Positions 35,606 to 48,200 of a DNA stretch of 64,000 bases are shown in pieces. The translations under genes and the position numbers were made by a program. Source of the DNA: Chelonoidis abingdonii (Eukaryota > Chordata > Testudines > Testudinidae). The stretch spans positions 74,936,688 through 75,000,687 of the forward strand of contig NC_133773.1 in assembly GCF_003597395.2 (NCBI RefSeq), in the 5' to 3' direction. The notes below the pieces were generated by a model that worked only from the letters and a program-made list of their open reading frames with translations, ran no database searches and had not been told where the DNA came from. Within the stretch, counting starts at the first letter, position 1. Every line of letters starts with the position of its first letter.

Positions 35606-36489
35606 TATACTCATTAAAAAACAGAAGAAAAAATCCCATAAAGATTGAGAACACCTTTATGCTGAGCCTCACCCTGTACTTGCAAAGACATTTGGTAACA
35701 ATTAGAGATGATAGGTCAAACCAGAACTGTTTATCCAAACCTCTGTGAACTTTAGTGGTTCAGATAAAATGAGACCCAGACCTGTGCTAGCCCAGGGTTT
35801 TGGTTTTGCAAATTCAAGCCTCCACCCACAAGGTATTCTTAAACCAAAATCATCCCAGTTTTTGTCCACCTCTAGTTGCAGTGCAACTCAAGTTTTGTAT
35901 TTTTCTATTTCCCCCCCCACCACAGAGGAAAAATATGAACAGATTAGAAGTTTGACTGATTCTGTGAGGTTGACTTGAGGTCAGTGAAAAATTGATAGCA
36001 ACTTTTTAGATGAAAAAATCATCAAAGCTAAAGGAAGCTTCTCAGAGTGGGATTTAATAGCAGCTATCATATTGCCTTCAATGCCTTGACCATTTCTTGT
36101 GCAGCTGTTTTATTTTAAAAGATTTCAACCCCCACCTCACATGTATGATTCTATGCACTGACCTAAGTACACACACCCAAGTACTTTGGTCACTCATGAT
36201 AACTATAAACCCTTCAGTGAACTACCAGAAAGGTAGTTCAAATGGAAATGGTGAAATTCAATATAGCGTTTAACTAAGTCACTGTCTGAGGTTAAGCCCA
36301 AAAAAACCAATCAGCAACACTGGGAGGAAAGGCAAATATATTAATTAATTGGAACCCGGATGCCAGATATGTGACTTTTTCTGATACCTGTCAAGTAACC
36401 GTAGGAGTATTTCAGTGTGAATCAAGCAAATGTGCCTAAACAAATCAATTCTTTTATAATAACAAATATTATATTGAAATAATTTAGAT

Positions 36490-36720
36490 CTACATTTGGG
36501 CACAAAGGGTAGGATTTTAAAAATATATAAGTGATTTAGGAGCACAAGTCCCACTGCCTATGAGTTGTGCTCCTAAGTCTATCAGTGGAATTGTCAAAGC
36601 ACCTAAATAAGTTAGGTGCCTCACCCCATTGAAAGTCAATGGGAATTAGGTGCATCACTCACTAGGGCACTTTTGAAAATTCCACTCTGAGGTGCTTTTG
36701 AAAACCACATCTAATGGGCC
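36490..36720. repeat. tandem pair of TTTTCAAAAGCACCTAA-type palindromic repeats
   Basis: Halves include AGGATTTTAAAAATATA, AGTGATTTAGGAGCACAAGT, AAGTTAGGTGCCTCACCCCA, GAAAGTCAATGGGAATTAGG and GGGCACTTTTGAAAATTCC, then AGGTGCTTTTGAAAACCAC. Inverted halves surround a TCAATGGGA core. It is related to the segment found inside the SINE at 35350 and to the copy at 45013. Confidence 0.5.
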
Positions 36721-39519
36721 TAATTTACATCAAACACCAATGGAACTCCATTGATCCCAATAAGCCTACTCTGGTATAAGTGAGATCAGAATTGGGGACA
36801 AAGTGGCTGGGAATCAGAACATTGGCAAGTGTGGTTTTCTCTTAGACAGGTTCATTTAATCAGCAGAATAGTTGTCAAAGCATCTGGGAATTAAATCAAT
36901 CTTTTGAAAGTCTTTTACAATATATTTTTTATTCTTAAAAAAATAAATAAAAAGCAGATGAAGGCTGCGGTTTTCAAAAGTATTCAGCAATGCCCCAACT
37001 CTGCTCCCATTGAAGTCAGTGGGCATCTCTCCTTAGTTTACTGGAATGAAGGGTAGGCTTGTGCTACGAGCTTTGGAAAAAGCTCACCCAAAGTCTTTTA
37101 ACACTCCCTCAATAGTCTGTCCAAAAAGTAAATAATTCCTTTAGCCTCTAATCTAGCAATAAGTGAGTTTGCTAAAAATATTTTTTGAATGATACATTTC
37201 ACAGATTATTTAGCATGTTGAATATTTACAGTAAGATCATACATAAAATATACATTACTTCTCCCCAAATATTGAATATTAATATGTTAGTTCAAGAGTT
37301 AGAAACTAGTTTAACTCTGGGCTTAAACTAATGTAAGGTCAAAATCAGGCTTTAACTGTGTTAAATAGCCTTAATTGGAATGCATTTTCCTTGTATGCAG
37401 ATTTTAATAATTAAAATTTCCATTGTCAGCTAAGAACTCACTCATGCTCCTACTGACGTCCCCAAGAATTTTGCTATTGATGCCAGTGGGGGAGCTTTAT
37501 TGTGAGATGGGGCTGAGGCTTCTTTTCTCACATCTTTCTTTACCCTCTCCCGATATCCTGTCTCTCTTGTATAGCACTCAGATCCAAGGCATTGCTGCTT
37601 CAAGATGCTGTGCTCCACAACATCCAAGAGTACTGCCTCCTGTGGCACAGAGCAGAAGGCTGTGCAAGGCGGTGCAGAGCTCCACTCTGATAGGGCCAGA
37701 GGGCTGGATAACAGCAGAAACTGCAGCTAGAGTGAGGGCCATGAGTGAATTAATCCTTCGTTGCCCTCCACCCGGCTCTCGCTGCATCCAAAAGCCCATA
37801 ATATTATGCCAATTTATTTCCCAGGCCATAGGGTGCATATCAATGCATCTCCTGTGAACCACCTGAGAGTTGCACCCCATTTGCTGAGAAACCCTGACTT
37901 AGAAGATCCAAAATCTGTGAATGCAATGTTCTGACTTACAGCTGTGAGAAACCCAGCACAGAAATCCTATGGGTGCATTGTCTTTAATATTGTCTTTAAT
38001 AGATGTGTTGGACAAAACAAAACAACCAGTTAGCAATAACCAGAACACTACAGTATTCAGAGATCGCTTATACAACCTCTGGGTAACAGAAACTCTCAAA
38101 GGAATGAAGGTCAGTCACAACGCTTAATAGTGATGCAACCTATGGATTCCTCTCCCAATCATCTACATGTCTGGTTTTCCTGAAGATTTTGGATGGTTCT
38201 GAAACCTGCAGAAGAATGGGGTTGCAATGTATTATACATTTTGTTCATAAAGAAAAATCTGAGAAATAATATTATGTTTGTGTTTCCCCTTAAGGGGAAA
38301 ATACAAGACAACATTTGTCTAACACCTTAGTAATATCTAGTTATTTAAATCCACAGTGTGGTTGTAGATGGGAGGGGAAATAAAATGCTTAGTAGGAAAG
38401 GTTAGGCTATATTAACCAGAACCACATTCTTATAATTTATGTATAAAAATGCCAAGAGGATTTTATGTTCTTTATTCTAAACAATCCGCTCCTGAAGAAT
38501 CAGTGCTTTTAAATATTTTTTTTTCTTAAAATTGTTCACAAAGTGAAATACTTATTTTAAAAGTAGCTGGCACATGGGCACTCAGATTTAATTAGTGTAA
38601 CAGTTTAGTAGCACTAAAATGTAGAGTAGGGCCTATAGGAGGTTGTTTTATTTTATTACACACATCAAAGCTCTTCTGTGCTATACAATTATAAAATCAT
38701 GATCAAATCTTATTAAATGCCTGTTTTGGAATGTACTCTCATATAATATTTTAAATTGGTCAACCAGATGTTATTTGAAAACAGATAAAAATATTCACCT
38801 ATGGGCTGAGACCTAGCAGGTCAAATTTCAGCCTGGAGTGCATTTTTACAACCAGTTCATTAGGGGTTTAATGATAGAAACACTGACATACTCTTAAAAA
38901 GTCCTTATATAATGGGTCTGTAATCCAGACTATTCACGGTCAAATGAGATGGAAAGGAGAATGGTATCAGAGGCAAGATACAATAGTTCAGCTAGTTTGA
39001 TTGCATTAAACCTTTTGGAGAAATTCATAATTTGAGAAGCAGTTGTACTAGCAGAAATTTTAAAAAAGCAATTTATGCTAAGTACTGTTACCAGAAGATT
39101 TGGTATCACTTTTACTAACTTTTCTAATCCAGTATATCAAAATTGTGCTGCCCTAAAGGGAGTTCCAGGGAAAGCTGCAGCTAGCTAACTTTACCTTGAA
39201 AGAACACGGATATAGCCCCCCCAATCAAGAATAGGCAAACACGTAATAAATTCTTCAAAAACAAATATTTAGAAGTGAGTGGTTACAGTAAAAGAGTAGA
39301 GAGATAAAATACGGTTACAGTTAAAAAGGGAATGAATAAGTGTGGCAAATAAAAATGAAACACTACAACAATTTCAATTAACTCTATGGCATATAACAAT
39401 AGAATCATTTACTTAATCTATACTTTATAACAATATAACCATCAAACATGTAACAATATTAAATACTTAAAACTAAGCATCTAGTAAACACTGGCCTGGA
39501 AGTTACTAAATGGGTAGGA
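36721..39519. other. non-coding, nothing recognised apart from one old fragment
   Basis: No gene is supported. CAACTCTGCTCCCATTGAAG at about 36997 with AGTCAGTGGGCATCTCTCC is a TCAATGGG-type repeat remnant. The rest is AT-rich unique-looking sequence. Confidence 0.45.
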
Positions 39520-40490
39520 GCAGATCTCACCCAGGCCACAAGCATCCAGCTTTATTTACACTTGAAACCCATACATGAAACAAATAAATGGGTAAACAGA
39601 AAGATTAGGTTTACAGGAAACTTTTGTTGAATCCCTCTGAGACCATCTTTGGTCCTTCTGCTCTGCCTCTATGCTCGGGAGCCTGATTTGTAGGTTGCTA
39701 GCATGGAGCAGCTATGCTGTGATGCTGCTCAAGCGGGCTGCCTGCTTCCCTTGACATTAAGTTTCTCCTCAGGTACCAGATACAGATACAGGTTAAACTG
39801 AGGAGAAACTTCATGTCTGGCTGCTGCTGACGTGGTCTCCTGCTGGCTGGGTGGCAGAATCGGCTGTCGCCAGAGGCAACCTTGGAACTCTGGGTGGACT
39901 GCTGTTGCTGGAGCTGCTTGGGAATGATGCTAGTGAGTGTAGCTTGCGGTGCTACTCTGCGGCATGGCTAGGATGGAAAGACCATTAGCTACTTACAGAA
40001 GCTGTTGCTATGGCTTGTGAGGCTGCTGCAAGAGTAGCTGCTTTGTGAACGATGGCGGCTAGTGAGCATTGTCAATGCTTGTGATCTTGGGTAGTTAGCT
40101 ACTCTGCTGTGTAAGGCAATAGTTCACTTTCTCACCCAGCAGGGTTCCACTGGTGTGGTTGCAGAAGCTCTGCAAGTGTCTTCCTTCTTCCAGATGTCCT
40201 ACAGCGTTCTGCTTTCCTTCAGGTCCCTGTCCCCTACAGAGTTTAGCCTGTGGGCTGTCACCTTCAGATTACAACTTGCAGCGCATTGGCTGAATTATGA
40301 CAATATATTATAGCTAATCAGCTTCCAGAGATCAACGTATGTTAAATATATGCTAATTAGTCACTTGTACTAGACGTCTATGGGAGGAGGAGGAGCTACT
40401 ATGGGCCCAAAGTATTCCTATGGAGTTTTTCAGCTGGCCTTTGGATGACCCCAAGCTACTTGCTGTTTGAAGGTCCCATGTATTCCCATG
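39520..40490. other. GC-moderate block, possible LTR-like or other insertion, unclassified
   Basis: This block is richer in GC, CTG and GCT triplets than its AT-rich neighbours. It contains a 20-bp hairpin at 39753-39817. There is no open frame of interest and no recognised family. The composition shift suggests an inserted sequence, but I find no terminal repeats to bound it. Confidence 0.3.
39753..39817. repeat. perfect-but-one 20-bp hairpin with 25-nt loop
   Basis: GACATTAAGTTTCTCCTCAG at 39753-39772 pairs with CTGAGGAGAAACTTCATGTC at 39798-39817, with 19 of 20 positions complementary. The loop is 25 nt. The stem could form in DNA or RNA. Its role is unknown. Confidence 0.75.
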
Positions 40491-40620
40491 CATCTGACGA
40501 AGTGGGTATTCGGCCACGAAAGCTCATGCTCCAATACGTCTGTTAGTCTATAAGGTGCCACAGAACTCTTTGCTGCTTTTACAGATCCAGACTAACACGA
40601 GTACCCCTCTGATACATGGG
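40491..40620 (+). repeat. interspersed repeat of the CATCTGACGAAGTGGG family
   Basis: TGCATCTGACGAAGTGGGTA, CGAAAGCTCATGCTCCAATA, GTTAGTCTATAAGGTGCCAC and CCAGACTAACACGAGTACCC are recognisable segments of a repeat that is very common in turtles and crocodilians. It is in the same orientation as, and better preserved than, the relative at 25285-25375. I do not assert its class. Confidence 0.6.
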
Positions 40621-41629
40621 CTTCAATGTATCTCTCTGGGATTTTGCTGAGTCATTCCTCACAGGAAGCGGACTTTAACATTGCATCATAAGAAGTGGAA
40701 TCATATTGCGATGGACCCTTATGTGCCCTAGAAATGGGATCTCCCACTATATTCCATCACCCTATAGCCACCAGTACTAGATTTTATAAATTAAATTATT
40801 CTTAATTTTTATTTAAATTACAGATTTATTCCTAAAGCTAATTACTGTTCTGAGCATTCCAAAGGGTCCTGATACTGTATCACCATTCATTTTATGTCCA
40901 ATTAAGCAGTTTATTATAATTTTTCTGAATTTAAGTCCTGTCCCAAAGTTTTTCTGCAAATTTCCAATTTAAAAGTGTTGCAAGGGATTTCAGGCAACTG
41001 AGGGGAAAAAAAATCTCTGGTCATAGTACATTCAGAGCTGAAAACATTTTAATAAATGTATTTCAAATCAAAAGGTCTGATTCTGCAGCCTTCCCTTATC
41101 TGAGCAGATCAGAATACTCAGTATGTTTTTAAATATAGTGTGTGCAAAAATCACTTCTGTATAAATTTCAGAACTACACATACCTGTGAATTTCTGAAGG
41201 ATGTTGATCTACTTCAAAAGAACAAAAGAGTTAAATTAATGTAATTTTCAACATTTTTGTCACTTGAAATTAAGGGTTTGGTCACTTTTAATGTGGTCTA
41301 TTAATAATTACATACAAAAACCATTAAGAGACTTATTTAGGTTGCAGAGTCAAACAGTTGGACATTAAGAAATGCCAGAGTTAATATTTCTCATGCAACC
41401 TTAATTCAGACACTGTTATGATATAGTCTTTAATTACATGATCATGTTTTTTTTTTCCAGAAGACCCTTCTCAAAAGTTGTACAACCAGCATTCATTTAC
41501 TGCCACTTCAGTAAGTGGGCATAACTCACATACCCATAGTGGAATAGTTTAATATATATTTTGCTCTCTTTACTCTTCATTGCTTTTGGCCCCTCTACTG
41601 ATAAGCCCAATAGATATGAAGTTCTTGAA
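40621..41629. other. non-coding, nothing recognised
   Basis: AT-rich sequence without a gene or a repeat I can support, between the repeat at 40491 and the RTE-like LINE. Confidence 0.45.
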
Positions 41630-43690
41630 GGTGATGGAACAGTAGAAGGCAAATGGACGTGGATAAAGGAAACTTTTACTAAAACTTGTGAATAAGTGTT
41701 GGGATTCAGGAAGAAACATCACAACGAATGGTTATCTAATGGTACATGTCAGAAAATAGAAGAAAGTTGATTTAATTTCAGTTTGACTTTGCAATCAAGA
41801 ACAAGAACACAGACACAGTGACTCTAGGAGAAATATGCTATAAAGGACAAAGAATCCAAAAAAAAATTGCTAGGAAAGATAAACAAGACTTCTTAGACAA
41901 AATGGTAACAGATGCACAGATCACTGCAGCAAAAAATGACCTGGTACATTATTAGACGGTTGTCAGGAAGAAAAACAAATACCAGTCTACCAGTTCAAGA
42001 CAATGAATGCAACTTAATAATTCTGATGTCTTTGTTAAATATGTGGAAGCAGTACTCCACTCAACTACTGAATGGTGAGCTAGTGGCCAACCCCCAATAT
42101 ACAGGAAGAAAAAGACTTCCCATCCTTCCAGCAGAATAGAAGTGGAGACGGCAGTCAATCAGTTAAAAAGTGGAAAGGCACCAGGTCTGGATAAGATTCC
42201 AACACAGTTTCTTAAGGCAGACAAGAAGAATATAGTAGACATTTTGATAAGCCTCTTATAAAACATATAGGAAGAAGTAAAATACCAAAACAAGTAGGAA
42301 AAGGGTCACACAATGAAGCTGCCAAAAAAAATCTGGAGGGGCATTCAGTTGCTGTCTATTCCACATAAGGTATTTACATGTATTATTCCAAACAGAACAA
42401 AGAAGTTGCAACCTTGAATCTACCACTAAGGGTTGAGGAAGGAGAAATCATGTATAGATCAAATAATAACCCTACCTATCATCATAGAACTGTCCATTGA
42501 ATGGCAGTCACTGCTTTATACTAATTTTATAGAGTTCCAAAAAGATTTTGATACAGTGCACAAAACAGGTTTATGCAAGTTGCCACACCACTATGGAATC
42601 CCAAAGAAATTTGTGAACATCATTCAAAGCTTCTATGAAAATAAGCAGGGCTTTGGAGCTGTGCTCTGGCTCTGCTCCAGCTCCAGGCAAAAACCTGCAG
42701 CTCCACTGCTCCGGAGCTGCTCCATGCTCCTGCTCTGGGTTCTGCTCCAAAGCCCTGAAAATAAGACATACTAAGTAATACATAACAGTGAACAGACTAG
42801 GATATTCAAGGTTACTACAGGTATCACACAAGAATGTCTTATGTCTTCCATGGTCATTTTACTGGTAGTGAATTGGCTAATGAGAAGGAATGCAGAATAA
42901 TCAAGGGCCATACAATGGACTTTTACACAGAAGTAAGAGGACCTTGACTTTGCAGATGACATCAACTTGCTATCCCATCCCCACAAATGCATGAAAGCCA
43001 AAATAAATGATTTTTAGGCCTATTCACAATTTAGTAGGGTTGAAAATGTACACAGATAAAACAAAATATGAGAATCAATATACAAAAGAAACACCAATAA
43101 CACTTTCTGGGACTGACATAAAAGAGGTCTGCTATTTCACATATTTTGGCAGCATTGTAAGTACAACTGGTGAAAAAGATGAAGACCTTAAAGTGAGAGT
43201 AGCAAAAGCCAGACATGCCTTTGTAACTTTAAAAACTGGAAAAACAGAAATCTTGCCCTCCAGACTAAACTTGGAATATTTAACAACATTGTGAAGCTGG
43301 TCTTACTACATGATGCTTTATCTTAAAGATGTATTAAGACCTTACTATCTAAACTCCACGTTTTCATAAACAGCTGCCTTAACCAAATCCCCAATATTAG
43401 ATGGCCAGAAAAAAAAATCAACAATGAAGATCTTTGGAGGAGGACAAAATAGAAGCTGATATATCAAGACATTATGGAACAAAAATGGAGATGGCTAGGA
43501 CATACCTGAAGGAAAGACCTGAATAAATAACGAGACAAGTGTTAGACGGGAATCCCCAGGGATGAGGTGATGAGGTAGACCAAAGATAACATGGAAATGC
43601 ACAATAGAAGCAGAACTGCAAGCTATCCAAATGACATTGGTAGGAGCTACTACTGCAGTAGGAGACTGGCTAAGATGGAAGGCGCACACA
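41630..43690 (+). mobile_element. decayed RTE-like non-LTR retrotransposon
   Basis: Plus-strand frames in order give KETFTKTCE with HHNEWLS (end of the endonuclease region, about 41670-41740), IIRRLSGRKTNTSLPVQDNE (about 41950-42010), VETAVNQLKSGKAPGLDKIP (about 42140-42205), an FQKDFDTVH segment equivalent to the first RT aspartate motif (about 42535-42560), DLDFADDINLLSH with catalytic FADD codons at 42949-42960, YFGSIVSTTGEKDEDLKVRV (about 43140-43200) and a WLRWKA-type C-terminus near 43680. Many stops and frame changes show it is dead. Placement in RTE rather than another clade is from memory. A hAT MITE is nested at 42646-42757. Confidence 0.75.
42646..42757. mobile_element. 112-bp hAT-type MITE nested in the RTE-like element, perfect 8-bp target duplication
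   Basis: The termini are CAGGGCTTTGGAGC and GCTCCAAAGCCCTG, exact inverted repeats. The flanks are AAAATAAG on both sides (42638-42645 and 42758-42765), an exact 8-bp duplication as made by hAT transposases. The interior is rich in GCTCC/GGAGC and folds on itself. It interrupts the reading frame of the host LINE after SFYENK. Confidence 0.9.
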
Positions 43691-45012
43691 CCCCCACACC
43701 CACACCCACCACCTTATGTTAATGTAAAGATAACTCAAGACAGCAGAATATTAAAAGGAGCTACACTTCAAACCTAAGACTAACTTGTGTTTCTAGGATA
43801 CCTTCACAGAGGATGGTGCAGCATTTTGCTCTGCTACTCCAGGAGTGACACAAAGAGGGAATTGTGGCTTCTATGCCAGCAGAAAAATTATATTAACCGC
43901 TGCCTTCTGGTTTAACGGTAATGGCTGGTGAGTAAGATGGAGTGGAGCCAAGGTTCTGGCCATTTCCTGCCTTCCTAGCCATGGGGAGGATTAAGCATGT
44001 GTAAAGCGGATTCTTATCCCCACACCCTGCCCCCAGATTCCAACAGATGTTCAGTCTAAGCAACAGATTATCCCATAATAACTTCTGAAAACTGTCAACA
44101 TGGCTAAATATTGTTTTTAAATTAAATTATTATGCTTAAATTTAAAAGGCAGGAACAGAGAAACAAACTTCCATAGCAAATTTGAAATCTTTATAATTAG
44201 GTGTCATGAATTACTCCAGCAAAAAAGAAACCACCCTTGAACCTGTGCCAGTGTTCAGAACCACACCTAAATAAGAAGTTCTGAAATACTTTAACACATT
44301 CTCTCTCATTTCTACATTGCTTTGCACTTTTGGATTCTGAACTGGAAGAGCTAAAATAACTCAAGAAAAACTGTTCTCATGGCCTTTGCAACTGGGACTA
44401 GAAGGACAAGAATCAGAAATCTTATTAGAAGGAGTGGTAACTTTACAAGAAGCAGGTTCTAATTCCAAGAAGGTCCAAAAAGTGAAGATAAGCTTTGGAC
44501 ACTCTGGAGAATTATCTGAACTCACCCTAAACGTCAAGCCTCTTGAGGTTTGCTCGTCCCTGACTATAATTACATTTTATATTTGCTTTCACTTCTGATT
44601 AGATGGTTAATAGGGTCATATATGGTATTAGGGCTTTTGCATACAAATAGTTAGTGGATTATTTGTTTTTATGTATAGTGGTCTAAGACTTTTGACAATT
44701 GACTGCTCTGATTTAAGGGATCTTAGCAGTTATCAGTGGTGGGACTCATGCTAAGATAGACTATGCCCCCCAAATCAGTCAGTTCAGTGAGAATATAGGG
44801 TGCATATCCTGTGGCAGGATGGGGACCTAGGTGACAATTTAATTATGTAATCATCAAGAGACTCTGGGCATAGCAACTGCAGGCTACTACAATATACTTT
44901 TTGAGGGGCATATGTCAAATGAACAGCTTCAGATATTTGAGTTGCTACATATATTTATTATATGTACTACTGTTAATATTTTCAATAAATGTTAATAACA
45001 TTGATTAATCAA
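43691..45012. other. non-coding, nothing recognised
   Basis: A CCCACACCC simple stretch lies at about 43688-43710. Otherwise no gene or repeat can be supported. The open frame near 44386-44598 has no recognisable similarity or splice context. Confidence 0.45.
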
Positions 45013-45200
45013 GTAATTTAGGCCCAGATTTGTAAAAGTAGTTAGTTATTGTACTCAGCGTCACAATGCCAATTTTTGATGGGATTTAGACTCCTAAATG
45101 CCTTCGCCTTCTAAAAATGAGTTAGGCTCCCAAATCAGTTTGGCACTGTGATGCTAGTGTAGGAATGCCTAGATACCTTTAAAAATCTGGGCCTTAAGGC
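45013..45200. repeat. AGGCCCAGATTT-type palindromic repeat
   Basis: The left half begins TTTAGGCCCAGATTTGTAAA and the right half ends TTTAAAAATCTGGGCCTTAA, clear inverted ends. Inner parts carry TAGACTCCTAAATGCCTT and GTTAGGCTCCCAAATCAG. It is the same class as the pieces at 36490 and inside the SINE at 35350. Confidence 0.6.
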
Positions 45201-48200
45201 CTATACTGAGAAATGCAAGGGTTTTTTTTTATTAAACATACGAAAATATTTAATGCCTCAAAGTCAACATATAATGAAAGATGCTCTTGGCACCAATCTT
45301 GAAAAACTTTAACACGTGCTTTACTCTACATAATCTGAGTGAAGCCCTAGTCACATTTAAATCAATTAAAAAATCCCATTGAGACTTCAGTTGGACTACT
45401 TCGAGTGCATAAAAGTTAATCATAAGGGTCTTTGCAGAATCAGGGCCTAGAAAAGCAATCTGAAAAATTAAGCAGTATAAAAGAATAAATTAGAAGTCTG
45501 GCAACTGGGCCAGTGTAAATCAGAACTGCTGAATCTCATATTAGGCTGCTTTAAGGAAGCATTTATTGGAGAGAATTAATCTCTAATTGTATACACCATA
45601 CTTTTGAGAGAGATCACTTACAGTGATAGGAATGATTAATGCTGCAGGGATGAAAGACCTTAATTATGTTTAACTGAAGCTAATTGAAACAGCCTCCTTG
45701 ATTAATTGAGCAAAGCCCAAAACAAAGGACTGTAATCGATGACACGATTAACAATCTGGGTGATTCTTTGTGCTCCACATAAATATTCTGAGGGGTTTTT
45801 TTTAATATAAAAGAAAATTTTAAAATGAATTTTTAGTTCTAGTTATTCACACTTAGAAATGTAATTAGCACTAGAAAAACTTCCAAACTGTCATTCACTT
45901 TTGTTCTTGATTTCTTGAGACTTTAATTGCATAAATACACTTATCTAGTAAAACCTGATACATTAAAATCTCCAACATTGACTCTCTGTGTGAAATCTTT
46001 GCTGCACTGAAGTCAACGGCAAAACTTCTAATTACTTCAGTGTGGCTAGGATTTCACTCAATATATCTTACTCTCTCTAAATTGGTTTCCATATCTGTAA
46101 AGTAATACATGCTAGTATTTAAATTACTTTGCAGAACAGTAATACATACTTATCCCTCTTACTTGGATTTTATACTCATTAATTTGTTACTTTCTGTGAA
46201 AGGATTTGAAAATGAAAAGTTTCCTAGTAGTGGTAAATATAATTATTTGAGGCCCTGTGTCCCATCTCTATATGGACAAAACTCCCATTGAAATCAGCTG
46301 GGGTTTTGCAAGCATAAGGAATGCAGGATCTGATCCAATGTGCAGAACAACGTTACTTAGTTGGCGTAGAAGGCAATGTATTCTTTATCTTTCATAACTG
46401 TTATTTCAATAATATAAATCCAAATCATGCCTTTTTTGGTTTTTATGTTTTCTTTACAGTCACAGCAACAGCACAAGTGTTATCCTGTAAATGCTGTGAG
46501 ATATAAAGTGGTCTTTTATAAAGTTTTAAAAATAGCATCTCTGTGGCTATTCACAACTGAATAACAAATTGCATGTTATACAATGCATGATAGTTATCTA
46601 TGTTACTAAAAAGTTATAACTGTGTAGTTATTAGGCTACATTTATCTAAAAGGCCCAAGAAAGATGACAGAGATTTGAATGTACAACCCAAGATCAAAGA
46701 ATGCAATAAATGATGCAGGAAACAACAATTTAAAAGAAAACCTCTGTGGATCAAAAACTCATTTGTTAATTTCAAGATTTTTTTTTAAATACTGAGTAAA
46801 AGCATAATTTGTAATAGACCACAGGTTTTTTCCCCTATAAATGATGGCTAACATTGTATCAGCATTTTTATAAAAATAGAATTAAATTGGTACAAACAAA
46901 AATAAAACATTTGAACAGATGATAAGCCTCATAATTTTCCTCTTTATTTTAGTATGCAATGTGAGCCTGATCCAAAGGCTATGCAAGGGAAAAGAAAGAC
47001 TCCCATTGACTTCACTGGGCTTTTGACTAGGCCTTGTCTAAATGCAGGAGTGAAACTAAAGGTGAGCGTGACTTCCGTTCCTTTGCTAAAAGCAGATGAA
47101 TAAATCTCCCTCTTCACCTTCTACCTGGTTTACAGAAGACTTCCTACCACAGAGCTTCCACTTCTTGGCTGGTGAGGTGAAAAGTTACCATGCAAGGCAA
47201 TGTGAAGTGAGGACAGCAGAAGCTGGTGCTTGTCATTGGACTAAATTTTGGGCACTCTCAGTCTTTCCACCAATAGGCAGGGCATCATCAGCATCCAAGG
47301 AAGAAAGAAGAGGTGTTCTAGCCTGCAGTCCTCTAAACACACCCTCTCTTCACCAAGAAAATCTCCCCCTTCACCAGCTTCCTCTTGGGGGAAAAACAGA
47401 TGTTCTTTGCGTAATAAATTTTAGCAGAAAAACTCTTTCAAAATCTCTTTACAATCTTTTTAAATGTAGGAAATTTAAATTGATTTTCCAAATTATTCTT
47501 GTCCTCCCATTGCAACCTGCTCATCAATGGTCACAAAAATCCATTACAACTGTTGTATAGCAGTCCCCAGAGAAATTTAACTTGCTATTCATATGACTAT
47601 TAATTGATCAAGATATTTCCTGGTGTAATGGTCCTCACTTGGAGTCTGGCTGGAGAGCATTGCCTAGTGGTCACAGCCACAACCTGACTGCCAAGGGGGT
47701 TGCGTGGGGGGGGGGGGCCTCCCCCACTCCACCAGGCTCCAACCCAAAACAAAAGTGAATTGATAGGACAGTACTGTATTAGCCACACTGAAAAAAAGTA
47801 CCCCAATAGCAAAGTTGAATGATGCAGTAAGTTAATGCATGACAGTTCAATAGTTTTGTTTCCTGACAAGGATTGACCAAAGCTAATCACTCTAGCTCAG
47901 TGAAAAATTTACCAATACCTAGATGAGTTTCCAAAAGTGCATCAAGTCCTTCCATATAAAATTCATGTTAATTTGTTTGGAACCTGATCTTGCAAACTGC
48001 TAAGAACCTGAAAGGGAGTGGTCAGTTCAATTTCAGGATCAGCCCTTTGGAGAGTTACAATTTTTTCATGTCTACAGCTCAAATAACTTTAGTAATGATT
48101 CTGAAGCAAGCAGCAATGGCTGGAGTTATCTGTCAAGTTCACAAATCCTACCTGTTAGAAACCTGAAACCAACAGAAAATTAACAGTTTTACAGTACAGT

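Noticed and set aside
37423..37880. Open frames on both strands near 37.4-37.9 kb
   Set aside because: Both strands are open over the same bases with no domain, no splice context and ordinary composition.
47096..47560. 154-codon plus-strand open frame
   Set aside because: No recognisable motif, no conserved start context and no splice signals linking it to other exons. Length alone is compatible with chance in a 64-kb eukaryotic window.
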